From positions 9,266 through 73,265 of the forward strand of contig DGWH01000092.1 in the NCBI GenBank assembly GCA_002395225.1: a stretch of 64,000 bases of DNA, written 5' to 3'. The notes beneath the pieces are model-generated. The model searched no databases, was not told the DNA's origin, and was given only the letters and a program-made list of their open reading frames with translations. Source of the stretch: Christensenella sp. UBA4263. Its GTDB lineage: Bacteria; Bacillota; Clostridia; Christensenellales; Aristaeellaceae. A program made the position numbers and the translations under genes. This document shows positions 33,936 to 43,206 of the stretch, piece after piece; the stretch's first letter is position 1; each line of letters begins with the position of its first letter.

Positions 33936-36890
33936 TCACATGCCCTCCTTGCGCTTACCGGCTTCCTGCTGGTCAATCGCTGCAAACAGAGACCGGAGAC
34001 GGATACGAACCGCACCAAGATTGGTGATTTCATCAATTTTGATCTGTGTATAGATTTTCCCGGCATCCTCCAGAATTTCTCGGACCTCATCGGTGGTAAT
34101 CGCATCCACGCCGCAGCCGAAGGATACCAGCTGAACCAGATTGATATCCGGCTGAGAGGTAATGTACTTGGCAGCTGCGTACAGACGGGAATGATAGGTC
34201 CACTGATTCAGGACATGCACCGGTTCCTTATGCATATACGCGCTCAGCGAGTCCTCGGTGATGACCGCGGCGCCAAATCCGGCAATCAGGCGGTCAATTC
34301 CGTGATTGATTTCAGGATCCACATGGTACGGCCGGCCGATGAGGCAGATGATGCGGCGTTTCTCGGCGCGGGCCCTGTCCATCATTTCCGCACCGGTTTT
34401 CCGGATGTCCTGCATCCATTCCTCATAGGCCGCATAGGCCCGGTCACAGGCATGGTGCACTTCCGCCCGGGTGATGTCCGGAAAGTGTTTCTTCAGGATA
34501 TGATAGAACTTTCCGGGGAAATGATGCCGGTGGTCAATGCCCACATAGTCATGGATAAACCGGATATTCCGCACCGCAGGCATATTGGCCGAGATGACCT
34601 CCGGATAATACGCCACCACCGGGCAGTTATAGTGATTATCGCCCAGCTGCTCATCCATATTGTAGGACATGCAGGGGTAGAAGATGGTATCAAGTCCCTG
34701 ATCGATCAGCCACTGAATATGGCCGTGCAGCAGTTTGGCCGGGAAACAGACCGTGTCCGAGGGGATGGTGGCCTGTCCGGAAATGTACAGCTCCCGGGTG
34801 GAATAGGGGGACACCACCGGATCAAAGCCCAGATCCGTGAACAGCGCATGCCAAAACGGGAGCAGCTCAAACAGATTGAGTCCCATGGGAATGCCGATCC
34901 GGCCTCTGCGTGGATGCTCGGGGTGCGCATTTCGAAGGGCCGTGATTTTGGCCTGCTTGTAGGCATACAGGTTGAGCCCGTCGTCCTTTTTCGCCCCGGT
35001 TACCGGGCGGTCGCAGCGGTTGCCGCTGATGTATTTCCGTTTGTCGCCAAAGTTGTGCACCGTGAGACGGCAATGGTTTTCGCACAGGCCGCACCGGACC
35101 TCCTTGACGGAGTGCTGGAACTGGTCGATGGCCTCAAGATCCAGAATGGTGCTCTGGCCCGGATGAATCCCACGCTGGGTCCTGGCGTACAAGGCCGCGC
35201 CGTAGGCACCCATCAGCCCGGCAATGTCCGGCCGGATCACCTCGACCCCCAGTTCCTTTTCAAACGCACGGAGGACCGCATCATTGAGGAACGTGCCGCC
35301 CTGCACGACAATTCGTTTTCCCAGCTCTTCCGGACGGCCGCAGCGAATGACCTTGTAAAGGGCATTCTTGACAACGGAGATGGACAGACCGGCAGAGATG
35401 TCCGTAATATCCGCGCCGTCTTTCTGGGCCTGCTTGACCGAGGAATTCATGAATACGGTGCAGCGGCTGCCCAGATCCACCGGCCGCCTGGCAGCCAGGC
35501 CAAGCTGCGCAAAATCCGCAATGGGGTAGCCCAGGGCTCCGGCAAATGTCTGCAGGAAGGACCCGCAGCCGGAGGAACAGGCCTCATTCAGGAAGATGTT
35601 GTCAATGGCCCCGTTATGGATCTTAAAGCATTTGATGTCCTGTCCGCCGATATCGATAATAAAATCGACATCGGGGAGAAACGAACGGGCAGCTTCGAAA
35701 TGGGCCACCGTTTCAACCAGACCGAAATCCACGCCAAACGCGTTCCGGATCAGGTCCTCACCGTAACCGGTGACCGCGCCGGCGAGAATGTTCCAGGAGG
35801 GATATTTGGTCCGCACATCCCGGATAAAATCAAGCACATGGGGAACAGGGTCGCCCTCATTGCCCTGATAGCGGGTCAGCAGCAGCTGACCGTCCCGGGA
35901 GACGACCACGGACTTGATGGTGGTGGAACCGGAATCAATGCCCAGATACACATCGCCGGAATAGGTGTCCGGATCAAGAACCGGCACCTTTGACCGGGCA
36001 TGCCGCCGGCGGAATTCAGCCAGTTCCTTTTCTGACTCAAACAGCGGGGGAAGCGCATTATAGGATTCCGTGCTGTGAAAGGCATCGATCGCATCAATGC
36101 ATTCCTTCAGCCGAACCGGCGCAGAGGGCTGCTTGGCCGCACCGAACGCCACATAATACAGCGAATTTTCCGGGCAAACCCCTTTCAGATGAAGCACCTC
36201 ATCAAAACAGGCCCGCAGCTCGCTGAGGAAGGTCAGGGGGCCGCCGAGATACAGCACGTTCCCTTCAATGGGCCGTCCCTGGGCCAGCCCGGCAATGGTC
36301 TGGTTGACCACCGCCATGAAAATGGAACGGGAGATGTCCTCATGTCTGGCGCCCTGGTTGAGGAGCGGCTGGACATCCGTCTTGGCAAAAACGCCGCAGC
36401 GGGAGGCGATGGTATAGGTCTTTTCGGCCCGTGCCGCCGCCTCGTTCATATCCGTGGGGGTCGTATTGAGAAGGGTCGCCATCTGATCAATAAACGCACC
36501 CGTGCCGCCTGCACAGGATCCGTTCATCCGGACCTCCAGCGTCCCCTGAAGAAACAAGATTTTGGCATCCTCGCCGCCCAGCTCAATGATGCAGTCCGTC
36601 CCCGGCATCAGCGTATCTGCGGCCACCTTCGTCGCATAGACCTCCTGAACAAAGGACAGTCTGGCGCCAAGGGCAAGGCCCATGCCGGCAGAACCGGAAA
36701 TGCTGATACAAACAGGCTCATCATGGATAAACTCCTGATTAAGCCGGGTGAGAAACTCCTTGGTTTTCTGTGTTATGAGTGAGTAATGACGCTCGTAACA
36801 GGAATAGAGGATGGAATCATGCTCATCGAGAACAACGCACTTGATCGTCGTAGAGCCGATATCCAGGCCGATTCTGTACTGATTTGCCAT
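33936..36890 (-). CDS. Tandem BadF/BadG-type CoA-activase ATPase with DUF2229 domain
   Basis: A 984-residue protein. Two ASKHA-fold ATPase domains, each opening with a phosphate-binding motif (GLDIGSTTIKCVVLDE near residue 5 and GIDSGSTTIKSVVVSRDG near 325), resemble activators that drive electrons into 2-hydroxyacyl-CoA dehydratases. CAGGTGAFIDQMA and CSSGCGSFLQTFA are the cluster-ligand loops. The C-terminal third (GIPMGLNLFELLPFWHALF onward) is DUF2229, with Cys residues at DTVCFPAK and FYPCMSY. The start is the ATG at 36890 after AAAGGGG; the longer open frame upstream has no signal. The partner follows with no gap. Confidence 0.88.
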   Translation of the reverse strand: MANQYRIGLDIGSTTIKCVVLDEHDSILYSCYERHYSLITQKTKEFLTRLNQEFIHDEPVCISISGSAGMGLALGARLSFVQEVYATKVAADTLMPGTDCIIELGGEDAKILFLQGTLEVRMNGSCAGGTGAFIDQMATLLNTTPTDMNEAAARAEKTYTIASRCGVFAKTDVQPLLNQGARHEDISRSIFMAVVNQTIAGLAQGRPIEGNVLYLGGPLTFLSELRACFDEVLHLKGVCPENSLYYVAFGAAKQPSAPVRLKECIDAIDAFHSTESYNALPPLFESEKELAEFRRRHARSKVPVLDPDTYSGDVYLGIDSGSTTIKSVVVSRDGQLLLTRYQGNEGDPVPHVLDFIRDVRTKYPSWNILAGAVTGYGEDLIRNAFGVDFGLVETVAHFEAARSFLPDVDFIIDIGGQDIKCFKIHNGAIDNIFLNEACSSGCGSFLQTFAGALGYPIADFAQLGLAARRPVDLGSRCTVFMNSSVKQAQKDGADITDISAGLSISVVKNALYKVIRCGRPEELGKRIVVQGGTFLNDAVLRAFEKELGVEVIRPDIAGLMGAYGAALYARTQRGIHPGQSTILDLEAIDQFQHSVKEVRCGLCENHCRLTVHNFGDKRKYISGNRCDRPVTGAKKDDGLNLYAYKQAKITALRNAHPEHPRRGRIGIPMGLNLFELLPFWHALFTDLGFDPVVSPYSTRELYISGQATIPSDTVCFPAKLLHGHIQWLIDQGLDTIFYPCMSYNMDEQLGDNHYNCPVVAYYPEVISANMPAVRNIRFIHDYVGIDHRHHFPGKFYHILKKHFPDITRAEVHHACDRAYAAYEEWMQDIRKTGAEMMDRARAEKRRIICLIGRPYHVDPEINHGIDRLIAGFGAAVITEDSLSAYMHKEPVHVLNQWTYHSRLYAAAKYITSQPDINLVQLVSFGCGVDAITTDEVREILEDAGKIYTQIKIDEITNLGAVRIRLRSLFAAIDQQEAGKRKEGM

Positions 36891-37032
36891 TGATAATCCC
36901 CTTTGCGTAAATCTATGGTTCCAACTGATGCTGTCCTGTTTTGCTTTCTCAGGCGTAACATGGCACGCTTTTTTTCTCTGCTGGTAAGAAAAAGACATAA
37001 AAATATAAAGGGACAGACTCAATCGAAACGAT

Positions 37033-37061
37033 ATTATAAGCGATTCCGTTAGGTTTGACAA
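37033..37061 (-). promoter_or_regulatory. Promoter of the activase gene pair
   Basis: On the minus strand: TTGTCA (37056-37061), 17-bp spacer, TATAAT (37033-37038). It leaves a leader of about 135 nt before the ATG at 36890. Confidence 0.8.
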
Positions 37062-37095
37062 GCTCGACTTTCCCCGGGTCAATCCTCCGCCGTGC

Positions 37096-37128
37096 AAAAA
37101 AGACAGCCTGCAGTTTGTGCAGACTGTC
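37096..37128 (-). terminator. Intrinsic terminator after recR
   Basis: Minus-strand RNA forms GACAGTCTGCA/TGCAGGCTGTC (37102-37128) with a 5-nt loop, followed by six U (plus-strand A at 37096-37101). It lies a few bases after the recR stop. Confidence 0.85.
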
Positions 37129-37133
37129 GATTT

Positions 37134-37733
37134 TTACATTTCGCGGCGCCCGGAAACCGCACGTGAGAGCGTGACCTCATCCGTATATTCAAGGTCTCCG
37201 CCCACGGGCAGACCATGAGCGATTCGGGTGACAAGAACGCCTTTCGGCTTGAGCAGACGAGCAATGTAACTGGCCGTTGCCTCTCCCTCAATGTCCGGAT
37301 TTGTCGCCATGATCACCTCTTTGACGGATTCCTTTTCAATCCGGTCCAGCAGTTCGCGGATGCGGATATCCTCCGGTCCGATGCCGTTCATGGGGGAAAG
37401 AATGCCGTGCAGGACATGGTAAGTGCCCCGGTATTCATGCATCCGTTCCATGGCCGCAACATCCCGCGGATCCTTCACGACACAGATAATGCCGTTGTGG
37501 CGTTCCGGATTCTGACAGATGGGACAGGGATCACTGACCGTGAAATTCCCGCAGATGCTGCAGTACCGGATGGCCTTGCGTCCCTGCCAGATCGCTGCGG
37601 CAAGCTCCCGGACCTGATCCTCCGGCTGCGAGGCAATGTGATAGGCGAGACGAAGGGCGGTCTTGCTGCCGATTCCAGGCAGACGGGCCAGCTGCTGCTG
37701 CATGCGGGAAATCGGTTCAATCTGCTCAGCCAT
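37134..37733 (-). CDS. recR: Recombination protein RecR
   Basis: RecR works with RecF and RecO to load RecA at gaps. The 199-residue protein has a helix-hairpin-helix N-terminus ([16 protein letters not shown]), a Cys4 zinc finger ([16 protein letters not shown]) and a Toprim domain ([25 protein letters not shown]). It starts 2 bp after the ybaB stop. The ybaB-recR pair is widely conserved; dnaX, which often precedes it, is not in the neighbourhood. Confidence 0.97.
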   Translation of the reverse strand: MAEQIEPISRMQQQLARLPGIGSKTALRLAYHIASQPEDQVRELAAAIWQGRKAIRYCSICGNFTVSDPCPICQNPERHNGIICVVKDPRDVAAMERMHEYRGTYHVLHGILSPMNGIGPEDIRIRELLDRIEKESVKEVIMATNPDIEGEATASYIARLLKPKGVLVTRIAHGLPVGGDLEYTDEVTLSRAVSGRREM

Positions 37734-37735
37734 GC

Positions 37736-38080
37736 TCAGAACAACCCGCCCATTCCGGTGGCTCCGCTCAGTTTGGACATCTGTGCCTCCCGGTTATCCT
37801 CACCCTGCTTCAGCGCATCGTTGACCGCTGCCAGAATGGTATCCTCGAGCATTTCCACATCGTCCGGATCCACCACATCTTTATTGATTTTAAGAGAAAC
37901 AAGCTGCCTGAGTCCGTTTACCGTGCAGGTGACCGCACCGCCGCCGGCAGTTCCCGTATATTCCATACTGTCAAGTTTCTCATTCATTTCAAGTGCCTGC
38001 TGCTGCAGTTTCTGTGCCTGACGCATCAGCTGCTGCATATTATTTCCTCCCGGAAATCCGGAAAATCCTCCACGTGCCAT
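37736..38080 (-). CDS. ybaB: YbaB/EbfC nucleoid-associated protein
   Basis: A 114-residue DNA-binding protein that forms tweezer-like dimers. The N-terminus is Gly/Phe-rich, followed by a long helix with [18 protein letters not shown] and the family core [11 protein letters not shown] and [21 protein letters not shown] is well placed before the ATG at 38080. It is co-transcribed with recR. Confidence 0.95.
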   Translation of the reverse strand: MARGGFSGFPGGNNMQQLMRQAQKLQQQALEMNEKLDSMEYTGTAGGGAVTCTVNGLRQLVSLKINKDVVDPDDVEMLEDTILAAVNDALKQGEDNREAQMSKLSGATGMGGLF

Positions 38081-38112
38081 GACGTTTTACCTCCTAACTG
38101 ATGATGGGCCCT

Positions 38113-38141
38113 ATTATACATGAGATGCCGTGAAAATGGAA
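38113..38141 (-). promoter_or_regulatory. Promoter of ybaB-recR
   Basis: On the minus strand: TTCCAT (38136-38141), 17-bp spacer, TATAAT (38113-38118), about 33 bp before the ybaB start. Confidence 0.65.
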
Positions 38142-38189
38142 GTAAGAAGTTTTGATGGTCCCTGCAATGGTTTTCCCTTCGCGAGATGA

Positions 38190-38218
38190 TTGATTTTCTC
38201 TTCGTTGTGAGATAAAAT
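38190..38218 (+). promoter_or_regulatory. Promoter of the AI-2E family membrane protein
   Basis: TTGATT (38190-38195), 17-bp spacer, TAAAAT (38213-38218). Confidence 0.65.
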
Positions 38219-38274
38219 AATTAGCAAAAACGTGATACATTTAGGGTCGCACAGATGACTTCAACGGAGGGGTT

Positions 38275-39465
38275 ATGCAAAAAATCACGAAAATGCTGAA
38301 TGGGCGCTGGATCCCGTATACCGTCGCAACTTGTTCTGCCGTCGTCCTTTATGTCTTCCTTACAAATTTCCATAACATTCACTCGGCTTTCAACGCGCTG
38401 ATCGGATATACCTTTCCGGTGGTGATGGCCATCATTATTGCATATATTCTCGATCCGCTTGTCCGTTTTTTTGAACGCTTTCCCTTCGGAAAGCTGAAAA
38501 ACCGGCATCTTGCCAGAAACCTTTCTGTCGGACTGGCGTTTCTGTTTCTTCTTGTTTTCGTCATTATCCTGATGTCGGCCCTGATCCCGCAGCTGATTTC
38601 AAGCGTACTGAGTTTCATTGACAATATGGACGGATACATTACGCAGCTGCTGAACCTGATCAATTCCTTCGGACTGACCGTTGAGCAGAATGTCGAGGGC
38701 ATTAATCTGGACCTGTCTGCCGTGACGACGTACAGCGCCAATATTCTCGGCACGATTTCGAAATACCTGCGGGAAAACCTTTCCGTCGTTCTCAGCAGTT
38801 CCACCACCATCGGCAGCCGCATCTTTACCTGGATTATTGCCTTTATTCTTTCCATCTACTTTCTGATCGACCTTAAATCGATTATCCGGGGTGTCAGGCG
38901 TCTGCTGAAACTGATTGTTCCGGAGGACAAGCAGATGGGTCTGCGCCTTTTCCTCTCAAAATGCAATGCCATTATCGGAAAATACGTGGTATTTGCACTG
39001 ATTGATGCACTCATTGTCGGATTTTCCAATTTCATCTTTATGACCATCATGAAGATGCCTTATGCGGTCCTGATTTCCGTCGTGGTCGGGGTAACCAACC
39101 TGGCACCGACTTTCGGCCCGCTGGTCGGTGCCGTGATCGGGGCATTTATCCTGCTCCTGGCCGACCCCTGGAACGCGCTTGCGTTCATCATCTTTACCAT
39201 TATTCTGCAGACCATTGACGGGTATGTCATCAAACCGAAGATGTTCGGCGGCACACTCGGGGTTTCATCGGTCGTTATTCTTGCCTTTATCATTATCGGC
39301 GGGCGCATGTTCGGCATCTGGGGGCTGCTTCTGGCGATTCCGACGGCTGCGATTGCCGACTTTGTCTATAACGAACTGTTCCTGCCATGGCTTGAAAAGC
39401 GCAAAAAGGCCGCACAGGAACAGAAAAAGAAACAGCTGCAGGAACAGGCCGCGGCAAAGCAGTGA
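38275..39465 (+). CDS. AI-2E/PerM family membrane transporter
   Basis: A 396-residue polytopic membrane protein with about eight hydrophobic helices and the AI-2E exporter family layout: paired N-terminal helices, a soluble insertion (about 115-180), and a C-terminal half with GVTNLAPTFGPLVGAV and QTIDGYVIKPKMFG. The family includes autoinducer-2 exporters and Na+/H+ antiporters, so the substrate is open. The C-terminus is a charged Lys/Gln/Ala helix in the cytoplasm. CGGAGGGG precedes the ATG. Confidence 0.88.
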   Translation: MQKITKMLNGRWIPYTVATCSAVVLYVFLTNFHNIHSAFNALIGYTFPVVMAIIIAYILDPLVRFFERFPFGKLKNRHLARNLSVGLAFLFLLVFVIILMSALIPQLISSVLSFIDNMDGYITQLLNLINSFGLTVEQNVEGINLDLSAVTTYSANILGTISKYLRENLSVVLSSSTTIGSRIFTWIIAFILSIYFLIDLKSIIRGVRRLLKLIVPEDKQMGLRLFLSKCNAIIGKYVVFALIDALIVGFSNFIFMTIMKMPYAVLISVVVGVTNLAPTFGPLVGAVIGAFILLLADPWNALAFIIFTIILQTIDGYVIKPKMFGGTLGVSSVVILAFIIIGGRMFGIWGLLLAIPTAAIADFVYNELFLPWLEKRKKAAQEQKKKQLQEQAAAKQ

Positions 39466-39519
39466 CCCGAGCAGGCAAATCAGCCCGGGCTCAGCTTCGG
39501 GCCTGAGGAGGAACGTCAG

Positions 39520-40323
39520 ATGGACTTTACGCGAATTCGGTCTGAAATCGAAAAGCTGGAGGGGAACATCGGCATCGCCATTGAGGCGGGCGATGGCACC
39601 CGGTATCAGTTTAACGGCGATATGCCGATTGAGGCCGCGTCGGTGATTAAGCTGCCGATTATGGGCGCCGTATTTGAAGCCGCTCAGGAAGAGCGGATAC
39701 AGCTGGATCAGCTGGTGGAAACACGGGCGGAGGAGATGATGCCGGGCTGCGGTGTCCTGACCCGCCTGCATCCCGGTCTTCGTCTGACCGTGCGGGATCT
39801 GGTGGTTCTGATGATCATCGTTTCCGATAATACGGCGACAAACGGCCTGATTGATCTGGTCGGAATGGACGCCATAAACCGCTTTATTGACCGCCAGGGC
39901 CTCCGCGGAACACGGCTGCGCCGGAAACTGTTTGATGCTGCTTTGTCCGCAAAGGGCATCCAGAATACCGTTGCGGCAAATGACATGTCCCTGCTGCTCC
40001 GGCGCATTCTGAACAGGGAGCTGGTCAGTCCGCAGGCCTCCGGTGAGATGCTTGAGATCCTTTCCGCTCAGCAGCTGAACGGGAAGATACCGTTCTATCT
40101 TTCCTCCAATTCAGAGGGAACAAAGCCGGCTTATCCGGATGTGGACTGTGCACATAAAACAGGCGAGGATGAGGGAATTACACACGATGTCGGCATCCTT
40201 TTCACGGAGAGTCCCTCGATCCTCTGTTTTCTCAGCGAGAAGACGGAGGTGCAGCGGGCCCTTCGCGCGATTCAGAAAATCGCTGGGCTCCTTGCCTATC
40301 CGGATCGGACCAATTTTGCATAA
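39520..40323 (+). CDS. Serine beta-lactamase-fold hydrolase, no signal peptide
   Basis: A 267-residue protein of the class A beta-lactamase/penicillin-binding superfamily. The active-site triad of motifs is present: S-V-I-K (about residues 42-45) with the nucleophile Ser, SDNTATN as the SDN motif, and HKTG. There is no signal peptide or lipobox, which is unusual for an enzyme acting on cell-wall or antibiotic targets. It may be cytoplasmic, act on another ester or amide, or be exported by an unrecognised route. GAGGAGG precedes the ATG. I do not claim antibiotic resistance from the sequence. Confidence 0.85.
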   Translation: MDFTRIRSEIEKLEGNIGIAIEAGDGTRYQFNGDMPIEAASVIKLPIMGAVFEAAQEERIQLDQLVETRAEEMMPGCGVLTRLHPGLRLTVRDLVVLMIIVSDNTATNGLIDLVGMDAINRFIDRQGLRGTRLRRKLFDAALSAKGIQNTVAANDMSLLLRRILNRELVSPQASGEMLEILSAQQLNGKIPFYLSSNSEGTKPAYPDVDCAHKTGEDEGITHDVGILFTESPSILCFLSEKTEVQRALRAIQKIAGLLAYPDRTNFA

Positions 40324-40386
40324 TGACTGACCGGACTTCAAAAGCGCCCTAAACCGTCAAAAAGAATAGGATTTGTCCTCTGTTTA

Positions 40387-40395
40387 TGGTATACT
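40387..40395 (+). promoter_or_regulatory. Extended -10 promoter before the XpaC-like gene
   Basis: TGGTATACT: a TG one base upstream of TATACT (40390-40395). No good -35 is found at 16-18 bp, as is common for extended -10 promoters. Confidence 0.5.
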
Positions 40396-40452
40396 TGACG
40401 CAAAGTAACGAAGCATTCTTTTTTGTGATCAGTTGATTCTGAGAGGATAACA

Positions 40453-41262
40453 ATGAAAAAATCACACGCAAGAAAAATAAAGGGATATCTGAGTCTGCTG
40501 CCAAAATGGGTCTATTATCTGGGCTCCCTATTTATCGCCGGTCCCGTCGGTCCGATTATCTTTTTCATCCTGTTTACGGTTCTGGACAGGGCCGAGAATG
40601 TGCTTGATGATGACAGCGACGAAACAACCTCCACCTATTCCCAGACGTTTCATCAGTACCGGCCCTCCGGTGCCGGGAACCGCGGAAACGTCGTCGTCGG
40701 GGATGACTATACGGTAAGGGATGAGGAACCCGCTGCTGCCGCTTCCGGATCATCCTCCCGCCAGAAATCGCAGAAGCCGTTTGAGGAGGAGGAAATCCCT
40801 TCATTTGATTCATCCGATGTCCGGGAAATCATCGCGCAGGGCGAACGGGCACTGGAAATGATCCGGCGGGCGAACAGCCGTATTCCGGATCCGACGCTTT
40901 CAGCCACCATCGACTCCATTGAAACCAGCTGCCGGCAGATTCTTGACATCCTTGGACAGAAAGAGGAAATTCTGCCTCAGATGCGGACCTTCCTTCGTTA
41001 TTATCTGCCGACAACCCTGAAACTGCTCAGTGCCCGGGCCAGGCTGGACCGAAGCGCATATACGGCCAAAGCCAGGGAAGTCCGCAGCCGGATTAACAAG
41101 GCTTTGGGTGAAGTGGATGCTGCGTTCAAGAAGCAGCTGGAATCCCTGGATGAATACCGCTTTGTCGATCTGGAAAGTGAGATTGACGTCCTCACGGATA
41201 TGCTCAAGGCAGACGGACTGCTGGATGAGGACAATGACCGGCAGACACAGGCCGGTCACTGA
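40453..41262 (+). CDS. XpaC-like protein (5-bromo-4-chloroindolyl phosphate hydrolysis family)
   Basis: A 269-residue protein with one hydrophobic segment (residues about 17-42), an acidic Ser/Gly-rich disordered linker (about 50-110) and a helical C-terminal domain. That domain carries FLRYYLPTTLKLLSARARL, typical of the XpaC family. The family name comes from an overexpression phenotype and does not establish an enzyme activity. It is often next to telA-type genes, which are not present here. The ATG at 40453 follows AGAGGA. Confidence 0.8.
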   Translation: MKKSHARKIKGYLSLLPKWVYYLGSLFIAGPVGPIIFFILFTVLDRAENVLDDDSDETTSTYSQTFHQYRPSGAGNRGNVVVGDDYTVRDEEPAAAASGSSSRQKSQKPFEEEEIPSFDSSDVREIIAQGERALEMIRRANSRIPDPTLSATIDSIETSCRQILDILGQKEEILPQMRTFLRYYLPTTLKLLSARARLDRSAYTAKAREVRSRINKALGEVDAAFKKQLESLDEYRFVDLESEIDVLTDMLKADGLLDEDNDRQTQAGH

Positions 41263-41387
41263 TAAAAGGAGCCGGCAGCGGTTAACGTGAATGTGGCATT
41301 TGCCGCAGCAGCACATTGCCGGATATGAACACCGGATATTTCGCGATGCCGAAAGCCCATACTGCGGCTGAGGAAGATAGACATCTT

Positions 41388-42987
41388 ATGAAGCATTTTA
41401 ATACGACAGCAGTGTGTCTTCCATCAAAGCATTACATGGTTGATCTCTCCCAGCGGGTCAAAGAAATAAAAACACTTGTCGATGAGGGAAAGTATTTCAC
41501 CATCAACCGCGCGAGGCAGTATGGAAAGACAACGACTTTAACGGTTCTGAAACAAATATTGAAAACAGAGTATCTCGTTTTGTCATTAGACTTTCAACGT
41601 GTTGATCATGATGTTTTTGAGAACGGCGCGACTTTTTCACAGGCAATGTCCCGACTTATCATGGATGCGCATGAGTTTGAAGATGTTCCTGTACCGGAAA
41701 AAACACTCTCTGCACTCGAAGAATTGAACAACTCGGATCCTCAAAAAATAAAGATGGACAATTTGTTCCGAATTCTGAAAAGGTGGATAAAGCATTCTGA
41801 GCAGCCAATCGTCCTTATGATCGATGAAATAGACAGCGTAACAAATAATCAGGTGTTTCTTGACTTCCTTGCTCAGCTTCGTGATGGATATATCGGACGC
41901 GATACGAATTCATCACCGGCTTTTCAGTCCGTGATTCTGGCCGGTGTAACAGATGTAAAGCATCTGAATAGCAGGATTCCTCCAGAAAATCAGCATAAGG
42001 TAAACAGTCCATGGAATATTGCTGCTGACTTTGACATTGACATGAGTCTGTCTGAGGATGGCATCCGGGGAATGCTGGATGAATATGAAGCAGATCATCG
42101 TACTGGAATGAATACCGGAGAGATTGCAAAGTCTATCCGGGAATATACCAATGGTTATCCATACCTTGTAAGCAGAATCTGTCAGAAAATCGATACGGAT
42201 CTTGTCCCCGGTGTGTTTAACTCTCCACATGATGCGTGGACACTGTATGGAGTAGATGAAGCGGTAAAAAAGATCCTTTCAGAACCCAATAACTCCCTGT
42301 TCGAGTCTCTCACAGGAAAGCTGACAAATTATCCAACGCTTCGCAGTCAGCTTCGTGCAATTCTGATGCGCGGGGAGACATTTGCATGGCTCCCTTATAA
42401 TGAAGAGCAGCAGCAGCTTTTTAATGTATGGGTTTATCCGAAATAACCACAATAGAGTAGCGCTGTCCAACAGAATCTTTGAGATGTTGTTATACGCACA
42501 TTTTATTGGGGAAAGTAATCAGAATAATGCTCTGAAACAGATCGCGGCTAGGATGAAGTCGGCCTTTGTGGACGAGGAAGGCGGACTTGATATTCCGAAG
42601 ATAATGGATCATTTTATCAGGGAGCATAACAGAATTCATAAAGACAAAACCGATACGTTCCTTGAAGAAGAGGGACGGGAGCGTTTCATCACCTACGTGT
42701 CAGGAATCATTAACGGAACAGGAACTTACAGCGTAGAGGAACAGCTGAGAGATTATCGGCGAACGGATCTTGTCATTCATTATTTGGGCAGAAAATATGT
42801 CATTGAACTGAAGATCTGGCACGGAGAACGATACAATTCAGAGGGCGAAAAACAATTGACAGGATATCTTGACTACTGGAACCTGAATACGGGATATCTG
42901 CTGAGTTTCAATTTCAATAAAGAGAAAGAATCGGGAGTCAGACGGATTCAGATAGGCGATAAAGTCCTGTACGAAGGAACGGTCTGA
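41388..42987 (+). pseudogene. AAA-ATPase with C-terminal PD-(D/E)XK domain, frameshifted
   Basis: Together two overlapping frames make one protein of about 530 residues, the usual length of the AAA-ATPase-like/PDDEXK_9 family. The first frame (41388-42446) starts MKHFNTTAVCLPSKHYMVDL, has Walker A ARQYGKTTT and Walker B LMIDEID, and ends early at VWVYPK. The second frame continues with MYGFIRNNHNRVALSNRIFE and the nuclease-like VIELKIWHG. The two join if one base is removed at the T5 run 42418-42422. The DNA is clearly richer in A+T than its neighbours, consistent with horizontal transfer. A 1-base assembly error or homopolymer length variation could give the same picture. Function of the family is unknown. 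Confidence 0.85.
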
Positions 42988-43043
42988 TTGAACCAGCGAT
43001 GACCACAATCGTGATCAGCGCTGACCAATGCCGCATTGGATTC

Positions 43044-43074
43044 AAAAAAGCAGCGGCTTCATAAGAATAAACGA
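43044..43074 (+). repeat. Degenerate fragment of the A1-type leader element
   Basis: AAAAGCAGCGGCTTCATAAG and the next bases match 25118-25144 at 22 of 27 positions. The flanking hairpin arms are not preserved. It lies in the 219-bp gap between the frameshifted ATPase gene and the CCA-adding enzyme gene. Confidence 0.5.
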
Positions 43075-43157
43075 GGCAAATTCAGCCTGATAAAAAGGCC
43101 GGAGTCAATAAACAAGATAGGAATCGGAGCATCCATAGCGTTGGCAACAGAACAAGT

Positions 43158-43189
43158 AGCGGCCAGTGTACACTGACCGCTGTGTTTTG
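43158..43189 (+). terminator. Hairpin with T-rich tail before the CCA-adding enzyme
   Basis: AGCGG-C-CAGTG pairs with CACTG-A-CCGCT (43158-43181; one C/A mismatch), followed by GTGTTTTG. It probably ends transcription from the ATPase gene, but it lies so near the next start that it might instead act as an attenuator. Confidence 0.55.
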
Positions 43190-43206
43190 TTATGACAGAG
43201 GGAAAC

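Noticed and set aside
32598..35993. Plus-strand open frame of 1131 codons antisense to the activase genes
   Set aside because: The minus strand carries clear ATPase motifs, a promoter and ribosome binding sites; the plus frame is a shadow without domains.
39466..39515. Terminator after the AI-2E family gene
   Set aside because: GCCCG/CGGGC can pair but competes with another fold and has no T tract, so I do not list it.
42411..42446. Programmed ribosomal frameshift in the AAA-ATPase gene
   Set aside because: The shift needed is +1, with no slow codon or stimulatory structure recognised; a homopolymer indel is simpler.
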